61,610 nt of DNA, taken from Treponema sp. (GTDB lineage: Bacteria > Spirochaetota > Spirochaetia > Treponematales > Treponemataceae). Within the stretch, counting starts at the first letter, position 1. Each line of letters starts with the position of its first letter. Below the pieces are notes generated by a model. That model was not told where the DNA came from and ran no database searches. It worked only from the letters and a program-made list of their open reading frames with translations. Location of the stretch: NCBI GenBank assembly GCA_024402565.1, contig JAKSTM010000011.1, positions 1 through 61,610 of the forward strand, read 5' to 3'. The translations under genes and the position numbers were made by a program. Below are positions 52,302-61,171 of this stretch, piece by piece.

Positions 52302-53555
52302 ATGAAAAAGACATTACCTCTATTAATGGCAGCTTTACTTTCCATTGCATTTATTTCCTGTGCCACAAATAAAGGAAATTCCACTGAACCAAGCAAAACA
52401 AAAGAACCTGCTAAAATTTCAAAGAAATTCGATAAATCACAGGCTTTAGTCGATTCCGGTTCAAAAGAAATGAAATCCATGACAGGACTTGAACTTGTTT
52501 ATGATATGAAAACCGGATGGAATCTTGGAAACACTTTGGACGCATTAGGTGGTAACGGTTTAAATTCTGAAACCAGCTGGGGACAGCCAAGAACAACAAA
52601 AGCAATAATCGACGGAATTGCACGTTCTGGTTTCAAAACAATTCGTATGCCTGCCACATGGCACAACCACATTATTGATGACAACTACACAATCGATCCC
52701 AAATGGATGGCACGTGTAAAAGAAATTGTTGATTGGGCAATCGAAGATGATCTTTATGTTATTTTGAATACTCACCACGACAACTATGGCCATGACAACA
52801 AAATGCCATATCGTTACGGATACTACCCTACTGCAATGAACGAAGAAGAATCTCTTTCATTCCTTACAAACACATGGGGCCAGATTGCACTCGCATTCAA
52901 CAATGGTTACGACGAACATCTGGTTTTCGAAACATTAAATGAACCTCGTCTTTCTGGAACAAATAATGAATGGAATTATTCTTCAAGTAATCCAGTTCAG
53001 AAAGCCGCTCAGGAAATTTTAAATAAATTTAATCAGGAAATTGTAAACGTAATCCGTGCTTCAGGCGGCAACAACGCAAAACGTCTTATTGTTATGCCAG
53101 GGTACGCTTGTTCTCCTTCAGCAGCACTTTCGAACGACTTCGTTCTCCCTGAAGATCCTGCAAATAACCTTGGTGTTGCTGTACACATGTATGATCCATA
53201 CGATTTTGCCATGAATGGAAACGGGACTTCAAAATATGATCCTAAAATGGCAAACAGTCTGCAATACACATTCAAAAACCTTGAAAGTAAATTCGTCAAA
53301 AAGAACATTCCTGTATACATTGGAGAATATGGTTGTGTAAATAAAGAAAACACAGAAGACCGCATTCTGTGGTTCAATACCTTTGTTCGCCAGACACGTA
53401 AAATGGGAATTACTTGTATTCTCTGGGATAATCAGGCCTTCCATAAAGACTCAAATGGTTATACAGAAAAATTCGGTTTCTATATTAGAAATGAACAGAA
53501 ATGGTTTGTTCCAGAAATCACAGAAACAATCATGAACGCTGCAGATCTGAAATAA
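52302..53555 (+). CDS. GH5 endoglucanase lipoprotein
   Basis: 417 residues. Lipobox ISC (…SIAFISCATNK); the linker is Ser/Thr/Lys-rich. Catalytic (alpha/beta)8 barrel of glycoside hydrolase family 5: acid/base Glu in ETLNEPRL (about 235), nucleophile in VYIGEYGC (about 340), plus DNYGHD-like and NNLGVAVHMYDPYDF substrate loops. Hydrolyses beta-1,4-glucan (cellulose or mixed-linkage) at the cell surface. Start at ATG 52302, with SD AAAGGAG; the longer frame from 52263 lacks one. Shares a terminator with prs. Fits a fibre-degrading gut Treponema. Confidence 0.92.
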   Translation: MKKTLPLLMAALLSIAFISCATNKGNSTEPSKTKEPAKISKKFDKSQALVDSGSKEMKSMTGLELVYDMKTGWNLGNTLDALGGNGLNSETSWGQPRTTKAIIDGIARSGFKTIRMPATWHNHIIDDNYTIDPKWMARVKEIVDWAIEDDLYVILNTHHDNYGHDNKMPYRYGYYPTAMNEEESLSFLTNTWGQIALAFNNGYDEHLVFETLNEPRLSGTNNEWNYSSSNPVQKAAQEILNKFNQEIVNVIRASGGNNAKRLIVMPGYACSPSAALSNDFVLPEDPANNLGVAVHMYDPYDFAMNGNGTSKYDPKMANSLQYTFKNLESKFVKKNIPVYIGEYGCVNKENTEDRILWFNTFVRQTRKMGITCILWDNQAFHKDSNGYTEKFGFYIRNEQKWFVPEITETIMNAADLK

Positions 53556-53580
53556 ATAAAGAACTAAGAAAAACAAAAAA

Positions 53581-53624
53581 AAAGGACTGCCCTTTCAGAG
53601 ATATCTGATAAGGCAGTCCTTTTT
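53581..53624. terminator. Bidirectional terminator between GH5 and prs
   Basis: AAGGACTGCC pairs with GGCAGTCCTT around an AT-rich loop of about 20 bases; A and T runs flank both sides. Confidence 0.85.
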
Positions 53625-53639
53625 ATTTTATTCTGCTTC

Positions 53640-54926
53640 TTATTCTTCTATTTTTTCTGCTTCTTTTTCAGCTTCTTTTTCAGCTTTCTTGCTTGGTTTC
53701 AACACTTTTTCAATAATTGTGCGGTTATCAAGAAGATCGCTCAAAGACTGATTGTAATGAATACGTGTAATAACATTTGCAAAAAGTCCAGAAACATTTG
53801 TACTGATGTACCATTCCTTTGTAAGAAGTTCTTCGTGGTAAACTGCGTTTGTACCGATAATACGGTAGAAAAGTCCCTGTTTGTAGGCTTCATCAAACTG
53901 TTCAACAGCATTTCCTGTAAAGAATGGAAGAGAGATTGCACAAATAACTTTTGTAGCTCCCTGATTTTTCAGGAATTCCATAGCTTTCAAAAGTGTACCA
54001 CCTGTACCGAGCATATCATCGGCAAGGAATGCAACCTTTCCTTTTACATCACCAAGAAGCTTAACACTCTTAATATTTGTAGAGTGAGCATCCTGTGTAA
54101 CTATAGAATAATCACGCTCTTTGTAAATCATTGCCAGAGGCAGTTTAAGGCCTGAAGCATAGAACTTATTACGGTCAATAGCTCCTGTATCTGGAGATAC
54201 AACAACAACATCTTCTGTTTCACCAGTAAGATCTACAATCTTGGAAAGCTCGCGGATAATCTGGTAACTTGCATGGAGATTGTCCAGGCAGAGTGTAGAG
54301 AAAGCATTGACGATTTCGCGTGAATGAAGGTCAAGTGTGATAATACGCTGAACTGTCTGCATTTCATAAATGTGTCCAAGAAGACTTGCAGTAAGTCCTT
54401 CGCGTCCCTTTCTTTTGTGCTGGCGTGCATAAGGATAAGCTGGAAGAACAAGAGAGATACTTCCGGCACCTGCCATGCGTACAGCATCAATTGTTACGAG
54501 GAGACACATTACATGATCGTTAACGGAAAAACGACATTTATTTTTTCCATCGTTCATTGAAATCTCTTCGTGATTTTCAACATCCTGGAAGATGAAAACA
54601 TCTTTTCCGCGGATTGTTTCCAGGAGTTCAGTTTTGAACTCACCGTTTGCAAAATACGTAAAGCGCGAATCAACTTTGATCTTCGGCTGTCTGTATTTGT
54701 CAGTACTACCTCTTATACAGAGATCAGACGTATGGATGTCGTTTTCCATATTGATTTTCTGTACAAGCTCTTCTTTAGTCAGCTCATAACGCTTTGTCAA
54801 AACATCGTTCTTCAAAGTGAAGCGGTGTTTGTACATATGTTTCAGGTGCGTTATGACTTCATCAGCGAAAGCTTCGCCACCAGGACACGCAACAATCGCA
54901 AGACTTGTTGGATCTGTGTAAGGCAT
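53640..54926 (-). CDS. prs: Ribose-phosphate pyrophosphokinase, long spirochaete-like form
   Basis: 428 residues; makes PRPP from ribose 5-phosphate and ATP. Recognisable motifs: LPAYPYARQHKRKGREGLTA, the ribose-binding LDLHSREIVNAF, and the PRPP loop VAFLADDMLGTGGTLLKA. The common enzyme is about 315 residues; this one carries an N-terminal extension and internal inserts (about residues 25-95 and 150-165) and a charged EKEAEKEAEK tail. Start at ATG 54926 with SD CAGGAG; the longer frame begins with a hydrophobic run and has no SD. PRPP from here feeds the divergent apt gene. Confidence 0.85.
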   Translation of the reverse strand: MPYTDPTSLAIVACPGGEAFADEVITHLKHMYKHRFTLKNDVLTKRYELTKEELVQKINMENDIHTSDLCIRGSTDKYRQPKIKVDSRFTYFANGEFKTELLETIRGKDVFIFQDVENHEEISMNDGKNKCRFSVNDHVMCLLVTIDAVRMAGAGSISLVLPAYPYARQHKRKGREGLTASLLGHIYEMQTVQRIITLDLHSREIVNAFSTLCLDNLHASYQIIRELSKIVDLTGETEDVVVVSPDTGAIDRNKFYASGLKLPLAMIYKERDYSIVTQDAHSTNIKSVKLLGDVKGKVAFLADDMLGTGGTLLKAMEFLKNQGATKVICAISLPFFTGNAVEQFDEAYKQGLFYRIIGTNAVYHEELLTKEWYISTNVSGLFANVITRIHYNQSLSDLLDNRTIIEKVLKPSKKAEKEAEKEAEKIEE

Positions 54927-55120
54927 AAATACTCCTGAGGGACATTGCCCTCTTTTTTGTGTGGGATACTCTATTTTAGCAGAATTAATGTTTAAAGTCA
55001 TTGACTTAAGCAGTAATAAGAAAATAGTCAAAAGAAATTAATATAAAAACAAAAATGATGAATATATGAAATTGTGTTATTTTTTCATTTTTGTAGTATA
55101 ATTTCTATCGGAAGAAAAAT

Positions 55121-55546
55121 ATGATAAATACAACTGAGGCTCTCGCCACTATCGACAAATACTGTGAAGAAATGCCTTCTATGGCCGCACAGAAAGTATT
55201 AAAACTCACAGCAAAAGCAATTCTTGTGGACAAGTATGAAAACTTCATTCCAGAAGAAGCTATGCAAATAATCCAATCGGAATCTGAAACCCCTACAGAA
55301 TCTTTTAGTGTAGAAGATAAATCCGATTTCAATGTTACAAACCATCCAAAACGTTACTTGAATAAATCTGGAATAGAAGCCATTGATGTTATTGAACTTG
55401 TAGTTTCAAATATTTCAGGACCGGCAGGTTTCAATGTAGGAACAATGGTAAAATACCTTACTCGTCTTGGAAAGAAAACCGAAGACGTAAAAGAAGAATG
55501 GAACAAAGTTCTGTGGTACGCAAAGCGTGCACTTACAGTAAAATAA
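55121..55546 (+). CDS. DUF3310-like protein
   Basis: 141 residues. The C-terminal half (about 78-140) has the DUF3310 pattern: NHPKRYLNKSGIEAIDVIEL, then GFNVGTMVKYLTRLGKKTED and a Trp-Tyr helix near the end (WNKVLWYAKRAL). This domain is chiefly known from phage and plasmid genomes. The N-terminal half (helical, VLKLTAKAILVDKYENF) is extra. It is followed 27 bases later by apt, so it may act in nucleotide metabolism; function unknown. Confidence 0.7.
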   Translation: MINTTEALATIDKYCEEMPSMAAQKVLKLTAKAILVDKYENFIPEEAMQIIQSESETPTESFSVEDKSDFNVTNHPKRYLNKSGIEAIDVIELVVSNISGPAGFNVGTMVKYLTRLGKKTEDVKEEWNKVLWYAKRALTVK

Positions 55547-55573
55547 AAATATTATAATCAACAGGAACTAAAT

Positions 55574-56110
55574 ATGACAGAAGATATTAAAATTATTGAT
55601 GAAGCAATTCGCCGTGTACCAGATTTCCCAAAACCTGGAATTCTTTTTTACGATATAACAGGTATTCTTGTTCAACCTAAAGCTTTTAAATTCGTTTTAG
55701 ACAGAATGTTCGCAATTTATAAAGATTCTGGAATCGATGCCATCGCAGCTGTAGAATCTCGCGGCTTTATTTTCGCAAGTTCACTTGCAGAAAAAATGGG
55801 CGTACCTCTGATCCTTATTCGTAAAAAAGGAAAATTACCGGGTGATACATTCAGCGCAAAATATGCACTGGAATACGGTGAAGCTGAAATCGAAATTCAC
55901 AAAGCCGATATTAAACATGGAAATAAAGTTCTGGTAATTGATGACTTGATTGCTACAGGCGGAACTCTTGCAGCAACAAAAAAATTAATCGAAATGGGTG
56001 GCGGTACTGTTACTGAATTCTTTGGTGTTATTGGTTTACCAGATTTACAATACGAAAAAGTACTGGCTCCAACACCTGTAACAACTCTGATTAATTACGC
56101 CGGAGACTAA
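55574..56110 (+). CDS. apt: Adenine phosphoribosyltransferase
   Basis: 178 residues; converts adenine and PRPP to AMP. PRPP-binding loop VLVIDDLIATGGTLAA, flexible-hood region KGKLPGDTFSAKYALEYG and the N-terminal IRRVPDFPKPGILFYDIT are typical. ATG 55574 with SD AACAGGAAC. Salvage partner of the divergently transcribed prs. Confidence 0.95.
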   Translation: MTEDIKIIDEAIRRVPDFPKPGILFYDITGILVQPKAFKFVLDRMFAIYKDSGIDAIAAVESRGFIFASSLAEKMGVPLILIRKKGKLPGDTFSAKYALEYGEAEIEIHKADIKHGNKVLVIDDLIATGGTLAATKKLIEMGGGTVTEFFGVIGLPDLQYEKVLAPTPVTTLINYAGD

Positions 56111-56194
56111 TCTTAAAACCATTAGCATTTCCGAATATTTTCAGTTGGATTATTACACTCCACCAAAAAAAACAAAATATGTTATATTATCTCT

Positions 56195-57331
56195 ATGCGA
56201 AAAACAGTTCTTACTGCGGATATTGGAACAACATCTTTAAAAGTAGCCCTAATCTCTCAAGAAGGTGAACAGCTTGCCTTCGCACAATGTCCTTTCGAAA
56301 ATCCTGATTCAAGGTATATAGCAAAGGATTGGATTAAAGCCCTGGAAAAATGTGTTATTCAAATAGGCCCGAATGTGAAACTTGCTGAAGCCGTAAGCAT
56401 TTCTGGAAACGGTCCAACTGTTGTTACTGAAGATGGCAGTACCGTTTTATGGAATGCAGACTCAGCCCCAATTAAAAATGAGATAAAAAATACTACAAAC
56501 TCTCTTTTCTTACCAAAAATTTTGTTACTAAGAAAACTATATCCGGAAGAATTTGAAAGAAGCGCATCTATTTTGTCAGGTCCTGAATTCTTAATCTGGC
56601 AGCTGACAGGAAACAAAGTGACCATTCTTCCAGAAAACCGATACACAAATGCATATTGGTGTGATGAACTATTACAACTAAACAAAATGAAACCTGAAAA
56701 ATTTCCGCCTTTTGTAAAAATCGGAAATTGTTATGGAACAATTGATTTATGCTGCAATAATTCTGTTCCCGGACTAAAATGCCTTCAAGGTATTCCAGTC
56801 TATGGAGCCGGGCCGGACTTTATTGCTGCCATGATAGGAACTGGATGTACAGAAATAGGTGCAATTTACGACTGCGCAGGTTCTAGCGAAGGATTCAACC
56901 TTTGCATCCCAATTCCTTATAAAGATGAAAGAATCAGATTGCTTCCAAACGTAACACCGGGTCTATGGAATGCGGCCGTAATGATTCCTGAAAGCGGAAG
57001 ACTTCTATTCAATTACAAATCAAAGCTTGAAAAAGAAACAGGACGTGAATGGACTTACCCTGAAGTAATCGACTACTGCTTTGATAATCCAAATTCTGAA
57101 GGTCACTTTATTCTTGAAACCCTTTTACGAAACTCGGAAAATGCAATTTCTATCCTTAAAGATGTTGCAGATAAATGCGGAATCGAATTTCCTGACCATA
57201 TGTTCGTAGCTGGCGGACAGGCAAAAAACAAACGCTGGATGGCAGAAAAAGAACTCCGTCTTGGAATAAAGCTTGAAGTGAGTCACATTCCTGATGCAGA
57301 ACTCTTAGGCGACTGGAAAGCAGTTGTATAA
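56195..57331 (+). CDS. FGGY-family carbohydrate kinase, short
   Basis: 378 residues. ASKHA fold: phosphate 1 motif LTADIGTTSLKVALISQEG at the N-terminus, substrate-side SISGNGPTVV, and the C-terminal adenosine region FVAGGQAKNKRWMAEKEL. Usual FGGY kinases have about 490-500 residues; the middle insert region is trimmed. The substrate is a sugar or sugar alcohol, not identifiable. ATG 56195 without a clear SD. Confidence 0.8.
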   Translation: MRKTVLTADIGTTSLKVALISQEGEQLAFAQCPFENPDSRYIAKDWIKALEKCVIQIGPNVKLAEAVSISGNGPTVVTEDGSTVLWNADSAPIKNEIKNTTNSLFLPKILLLRKLYPEEFERSASILSGPEFLIWQLTGNKVTILPENRYTNAYWCDELLQLNKMKPEKFPPFVKIGNCYGTIDLCCNNSVPGLKCLQGIPVYGAGPDFIAAMIGTGCTEIGAIYDCAGSSEGFNLCIPIPYKDERIRLLPNVTPGLWNAAVMIPESGRLLFNYKSKLEKETGREWTYPEVIDYCFDNPNSEGHFILETLLRNSENAISILKDVADKCGIEFPDHMFVAGGQAKNKRWMAEKELRLGIKLEVSHIPDAELLGDWKAVV

Positions 57332-57337
57332 ATATTA

Positions 57338-57379
57338 GGTAATAAGTAATAGGTAATAGGTAATAAGTAATAGGTTATA
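57338..57379. repeat. Six tandem heptamers GGTAATA / AGTAATA
   Basis: The unit repeats as GGTAATA, AGTAATA, GGTAATA, GGTAATA, AGTAATA, GGTTATA, directly between the FGGY stop and the HAD start, with no SD left before the HAD ATG. Confidence 0.85.
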
Positions 57380-57385
57380 AATAAT

Positions 57386-58027
57386 ATGAAGGTTTACAGG
57401 ATACCAAGTAAGTTAAAGACAATCATTTTTGATATAGACTCAACATTATATTCTTGTCCGGAGTATGCATTTGAACAGGTTGACTGTCAGGTTCGTCACT
57501 TTGCTGAACTACGCGATATGACTCATGACGAAGCAAGAAAACTTGTTTCAGACTTCCGTCGAAAATGGGCAGCAGAACATGACGGACAGAAAATCAGTCT
57601 TGGAAACCTGCTGACATATTTTAATATCCCTATTGAAGAAAGCATTGAATGGAGAAAAACTCTTCTTGAACCGGCAGACTTTTTGAACCGTGATGAAAAA
57701 CTGATTGAAGCTTTAACAAAACTGAAAGGAAAATACAAAATGATTTCGGTAACAAACAATCCGGTTCTTCCCGCCCGTAAAACTCTGGAAGCTGTGGGTG
57801 TTTCGGAATTCTTTTCTGAGATAATCGGACTGGACACCTGTCACGTTTCAAAACCACATGAAAAGCCTTTTCTTCTTGCCGCCGAAAAAACAGGCGCAAA
57901 ACCTGAAGAATGTCTTTCCGTTGGTGACCGCTTCGACATAGATCTGGCCCTTCCGATGAAACTTGGCATGGGTGGCATTCTTGTCACAGGCGTCGAAGAC
58001 GTATGGACCCTACCGGAAATAATCTGA
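57386..58027 (+). CDS. HAD-superfamily hydrolase, pyrimidine 5'-nucleotidase-like
   Basis: 213 residues. Motif I IIFDIDSTLYSC with both Asp residues, motif II SVTNNP, motif III around KPHEKPFLLAAEK, motif IV VGDRFDIDL. The four-helix cap inserted after motif I places it in the YjjG/SDT1 pyrimidine-nucleotidase-like group. Probably dephosphorylates a nucleotide or sugar phosphate. Heptamer repeats occupy the place of its SD. Confidence 0.8.
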   Translation: MKVYRIPSKLKTIIFDIDSTLYSCPEYAFEQVDCQVRHFAELRDMTHDEARKLVSDFRRKWAAEHDGQKISLGNLLTYFNIPIEESIEWRKTLLEPADFLNRDEKLIEALTKLKGKYKMISVTNNPVLPARKTLEAVGVSEFFSEIIGLDTCHVSKPHEKPFLLAAEKTGAKPEECLSVGDRFDIDLALPMKLGMGGILVTGVEDVWTLPEII

Positions 58028-58147
58028 CACTTTCCATAAGCACCTGCTTGAGTTTATATGTTTTTTTGCGTAGAAAGATTTCATCGAGTTTTTCTGTTTT
58101 TTTGCGCAGCAAAAAATGCGAACCTCTTGCGAGGAAATATAAACTCA

Positions 58148-58190
58148 AAAAAAATTGGGGTTCCAACTTCTGTTCTACAGAAGGAACCCC
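58148..58190 (-). terminator. Terminator copy 2 after the tRNA region
   Basis: GGGGTTCC pairs with GGAACCCC and an inner TTCTGT pairs with ACAGAA; minus strand T run follows. Compare 58268-58311. Confidence 0.8.
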
Positions 58191-58267
58191 TTAAATCATT
58201 CTCTTGAGTTTATACGTTTTTTTGCGAAGCAAAAAATCCGAGCCTCTTGCGAGGAAGTATAAACTCA

Positions 58268-58311
58268 AAAAAAATTGGGGTGTCAACTTCTGTTCAACAG
58301 AAGGCACCCCT
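58268..58311 (-). terminator. Terminator copy 1 after the tRNA region
   Basis: GGGGTGTC pairs with GGCACCCC, one T-A pair of the other copy being G-C here; inner TTCTGT/ACAGAA kept; minus strand T run follows. Confidence 0.8.
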
Positions 58312-58398
58312 TAAATTTGGAAAACTTTCTTCGAAAGTTTCCTTATTGAACACCGGCCTAAAACGCTCCTTCATCGCGTTTTTTAACGGCCTTACACA

Positions 58399-58472
58399 TG
58401 ACCCAGATGCGATTCGAACGCACTACCTGCCGCTTAGGAGGCGGCCGCTCTATCCAAGTGAGCTACAGGGTC
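58399..58472 (-). tRNA. tRNA-Arg (anticodon CCT)
   Basis: Cloverleaf from the minus strand: acceptor GACCCTG/CTGGGTC, D arm GCTC...GAGC, anticodon stem GCCGC/GCGGC with loop CTCCTAA (anticodon CCT, reads AGG), variable loop AGGTA, T arm GTGCG TTCGAAT CGCAT. Discriminator A; CCA is not encoded. One U-U mismatch at position 6-67 of the acceptor. Confidence 0.95.
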
Positions 58473-58516
58473 GTATTACAGAGGTGATATCACCCCTTGA
58501 ATATTTTCACAGCAGA

Positions 58517-60199
58517 TTAGAATAATCCGCTGATAATTCCATCATCATCTACATCGATGTTTTCAGCAGCAGGAACTTTTGGAAGTCCAGGCATTGTCAT
58601 TATATCACCTGCAAGGATAACTACAAAGCCGGCACCTGCATAAAGCTGAACGTCACGAACAGGGAATACAAAATCTTTTGGTGCACCAATAGCCTTTGGA
58701 TCATGGCTGATTGAGCTCTGAGTTTTTGCAATACAAATTGGAAGGTTACCGTAACCTTTTTCTTCGAATTCCTTAAGTTTCTTAAGGCTTGAGCCCTGGA
58801 ATTCAACAGAACCTGCGCGGTAAATTTCCTTTGCAAGAGTTTCAATTTTTTCTTTGAAGGTCATATGATCTTCATACATAAAATGGAAGTTAGAAGGTTC
58901 ATCACAAATCTGAACTACAGTTTTTGCAAGTTCTCTTGTACCCTTTCCTCCGAATTCCCATCCTTCAGAAAGAACAGCTTTTGCACCATAAGTTTCACAA
59001 AGTTCCTTAAGCTTTGTAACTTCCTTATCTGTATCAGTAACAAACTTATTAACTGCAACAACAGCAGGAACTCCGAACTTTTTAATATTTTCAATATGAG
59101 TTGCCAGATTTTCAAAACCTTTTTCAAGTGCAAAAAGATTTTCATCTGAAAGTTCAGTCTTTGGAACTCCGCCGTGCATTTTAAGAGCACGGATTGTTGC
59201 AACAATTACAACAGCGTTTGGAGCAATGCCTGCCGAGCGGCACTTAATATCCATAAACTTTTCAGCACCAAGGTCGGCAGCGAAACCGGCTTCGGTAACA
59301 ACATAGTCACCGGTTGCAAGAGCTGAAAGTGTAGCATTTACAGAGTTACATCCGTGAGCAATATTTGCAAAAGGACCGCCGTGAACAAATGCCGGAGTTT
59401 TTTCCAGAGTCTGAACCAGGTTCGGGCGAATAGCATCTTTAAGAAGAGCAGCAACAGCGCCTGTACAATTCAGCTGACCGAATGTAACGTCTTCCTTATT
59501 ATAATTCTGTGCAATTACAATACGGGAAATTCTTTCTTTAAGTTCTGAGATTGATTTTGAAAGACAGATGATTGCCATAATTTCAGAAGCAACGGCAATT
59601 GTAAAATGATCTTCACGAGGAACACCCTGCATCTTTCCGCCCATACCGATTACGATATTACGGAGTGCACGGTCGTTTAAGTCTACACAACGTTTCCAGC
59701 TGATTGTACGAGGATCAATATTAAGTGCATTTCCCTGCTGAAGATGATTATCAATAATTGCTGCAATAAGATTATTTGCAATTGAAATAGCGTGAAGGTC
59801 ACCAGTGAAATGAAGATTGATGTCTTCCATTGGAACAATCTGTGCGTAACCGCCACCACAGGCCCCACCCTTTACACCAAAACATGGTCCCAAAGAAGGT
59901 TCTCGAAGAGCAACTACAGCTTTTTCACCAATTCCCCGAAGTCCATCTGCAAGCCCAATCGAAACAGTAGATTTTCCTTCTCCAGCTGGAGTTGGAGTAA
60001 TGGCTGTCACCAGAATCAACTTTCCACGTTTTGAAGGTACAGCTGCTTTTTCCTGAAGTTTACGCAAAGTAGGCATTGAAATCTTTGCCTTGTATTTACC
60101 GTAAAGATCCAAATCCGCTTCTGAGAGCCCGATTTTTTTGGCGACATCTACAATCGAAGCCATTTGATTTTTCTGTGCAATTTCGATATCTGAAAGCAT
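58517..60199 (-). CDS. fhs: Formate-tetrahydrofolate ligase
   Basis: 560 residues; makes 10-formyl-THF from formate, ATP and THF. P-loop [52 protein letters not shown], and [23 protein letters not shown] are the family signatures. Cytosolic one-carbon metabolism; provides purine and formyl-Met precursors or, with acetogenic partners, CO2 fixation. Upstream of tRNA-Arg on the same strand and possibly co-transcribed. Confidence 0.97.
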   Translation of the reverse strand: MLSDIEIAQKNQMASIVDVAKKIGLSEADLDLYGKYKAKISMPTLRKLQEKAAVPSKRGKLILVTAITPTPAGEGKSTVSIGLADGLRGIGEKAVVALREPSLGPCFGVKGGACGGGYAQIVPMEDINLHFTGDLHAISIANNLIAAIIDNHLQQGNALNIDPRTISWKRCVDLNDRALRNIVIGMGGKMQGVPREDHFTIAVASEIMAIICLSKSISELKERISRIVIAQNYNKEDVTFGQLNCTGAVAALLKDAIRPNLVQTLEKTPAFVHGGPFANIAHGCNSVNATLSALATGDYVVTEAGFAADLGAEKFMDIKCRSAGIAPNAVVIVATIRALKMHGGVPKTELSDENLFALEKGFENLATHIENIKKFGVPAVVAVNKFVTDTDKEVTKLKELCETYGAKAVLSEGWEFGGKGTRELAKTVVQICDEPSNFHFMYEDHMTFKEKIETLAKEIYRAGSVEFQGSSLKKLKEFEEKGYGNLPICIAKTQSSISHDPKAIGAPKDFVFPVRDVQLYAGAGFVVILAGDIMTMPGLPKVPAAENIDVDDDGIISGLF

Positions 60200-60272
60200 C
60201 TATAACCTCTGAAAAAAAGTGTTTTAACATTATAAAGGAGATTTCAAAATACGCCTAGTCAAAGCATCACTC

Positions 60273-60311
60273 AAAAAAAAAGAGTTTGCATAATTTGCAA
60301 ACTCTTTTTTT
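60273..60311 (-). terminator. Terminator of the sigma-factor gene
   Basis: AAAAAGAGTTTGCA pairs with TGCAAACTCTTTTT around a five-base loop; T runs on both sides. Confidence 0.85.
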
Positions 60312-60331
60312 CATTTCACGCACAACAGAAA

Positions 60332-61171
60332 TTAAGCTGCAATATAATCTTCCAGGCGGCGAAGACGTGTTGGATGCTGCATACGTGTAATAGCATGTTT
60401 TTCGATCTGACGGATACGTTCCTTTGTCAGATTGCATTCTTCACCGACTTCTTTAAGAGACATTGGTTTCATTCCTGTAAGTCCATAACGCAGGCGGATT
60501 ACACGAGCCTCATTTGGTTTAAGCGAATCAATCATTTCATTGATATCATCTTTCATGCTGTTTTCTTCTGCCATCGCATCAGGACTTTTGTGATATGAAT
60601 CTTCAACAAAGTCTCCAACCTGCGATTCTTTTCCTTCTGAACCAGAAACAGGTGCATCAAGAGAAACCATATCACGGGAAATATTTACCATTTCACGAAC
60701 ATGTGATTCATCCATATCAAGCATAAGGGCAATTTCTTTAAGCTCTTCTGTTTCACTCAACATACCCTTAATTTCTTTACGGGCATGTTCAATCTGTACC
60801 AATTCATTTGCTCTGTTCATCGGCAGTCTGATTGCGCGACTCTTTTCGCAAATAGCTTTCAAAATACTCTGGCGAATCCACCAGACTGCATATGAAATGA
60901 AATGATATCCTTTTGAAACGTCATATTTATCAATGGCAGAAAGAAGTCCAATATTTCCTTCGCTAATCAGGTCTGTCAAATCCAACCCATGGTTCTGATA
61001 CTTCTTTGCAACATTTACAACAAAACGAAGATTTGCATTTACAATAAGATCACGAGCTGCTTTATCACCAGCCTGAGCTTTTTTTGCCAGTTCGCATTCT
61101 TCTTCGTAAGACAAAAGTGGAACCTTATTGATTTCTTTCAGATAAATACCTAAAACATTTTCGTCTTTCAT
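60332..61171 (-). CDS. RNA polymerase sigma-70 family factor, group 1/2-like
   Basis: 279 residues. Regions 1.2 (VLGIYLKEINKVPLLSYEEE), 2 (LRFVVNVAKKYQNHGLDLTDL and ISYAVWWIRQSI), 3 and 4 (LKEVGEECNLTKERIRQIEKHA) are all present. The long region 1.1 and the non-conserved region of RpoD are absent, so it is a small primary-like or RpoS-type factor rather than the housekeeping one. Region 2.4 and 4.2 residues resemble RpoD, implying similar promoter use. Single gene; divergent from groES. Confidence 0.85.
   Translation of the reverse strand: MKDENVLGIYLKEINKVPLLSYEEECELAKKAQAGDKAARDLIVNANLRFVVNVAKKYQNHGLDLTDLISEGNIGLLSAIDKYDVSKGYHFISYAVWWIRQSILKAICEKSRAIRLPMNRANELVQIEHARKEIKGMLSETEELKEIALMLDMDESHVREMVNISRDMVSLDAPVSGSEGKESQVGDFVEDSYHKSPDAMAEENSMKDDINEMIDSLKPNEARVIRLRYGLTGMKPMSLKEVGEECNLTKERIRQIEKHAITRMQHPTRLRRLEDYIAA

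Larger units (their letters stand above)
58046..58315 (-). repeat. Two tandem palindromic units with terminator hairpins
   Basis: Each unit opens TTGAGTTTATAYG, has the module TTTTTTTGCG...AGCAAAAAAT and CCTCTTGCGAGG, closes TATAAACTCAA, and is joined to a terminator-type hairpin (58157-58190 and 58278-58311). The first unit has an extra 36-base internal duplication. On the minus strand both hairpins are followed by AATTTTTTTT. Confidence 0.85.
58028..58394. repeat. Intergenic hairpin array downstream of tRNA-Arg (read on minus strand)
   Basis: No gene seen. It contains two units of a compound repeat (58046-58195 and 58203-58315), then a hairpin AAAACTTTC/GAAAGTTT (58321-58340) and a hairpin after the tRNA with loop GATGAAGGA (58355-58391). 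A plus-strand frame 58247-58525 only reads through these repeats and the tRNA. Confidence 0.75.

Noticed and set aside
57338..57379. Possible CRISPR-like direct repeats
   Set aside because: The repeat unit is 7 bases with no spacers; no cas genes in the window.
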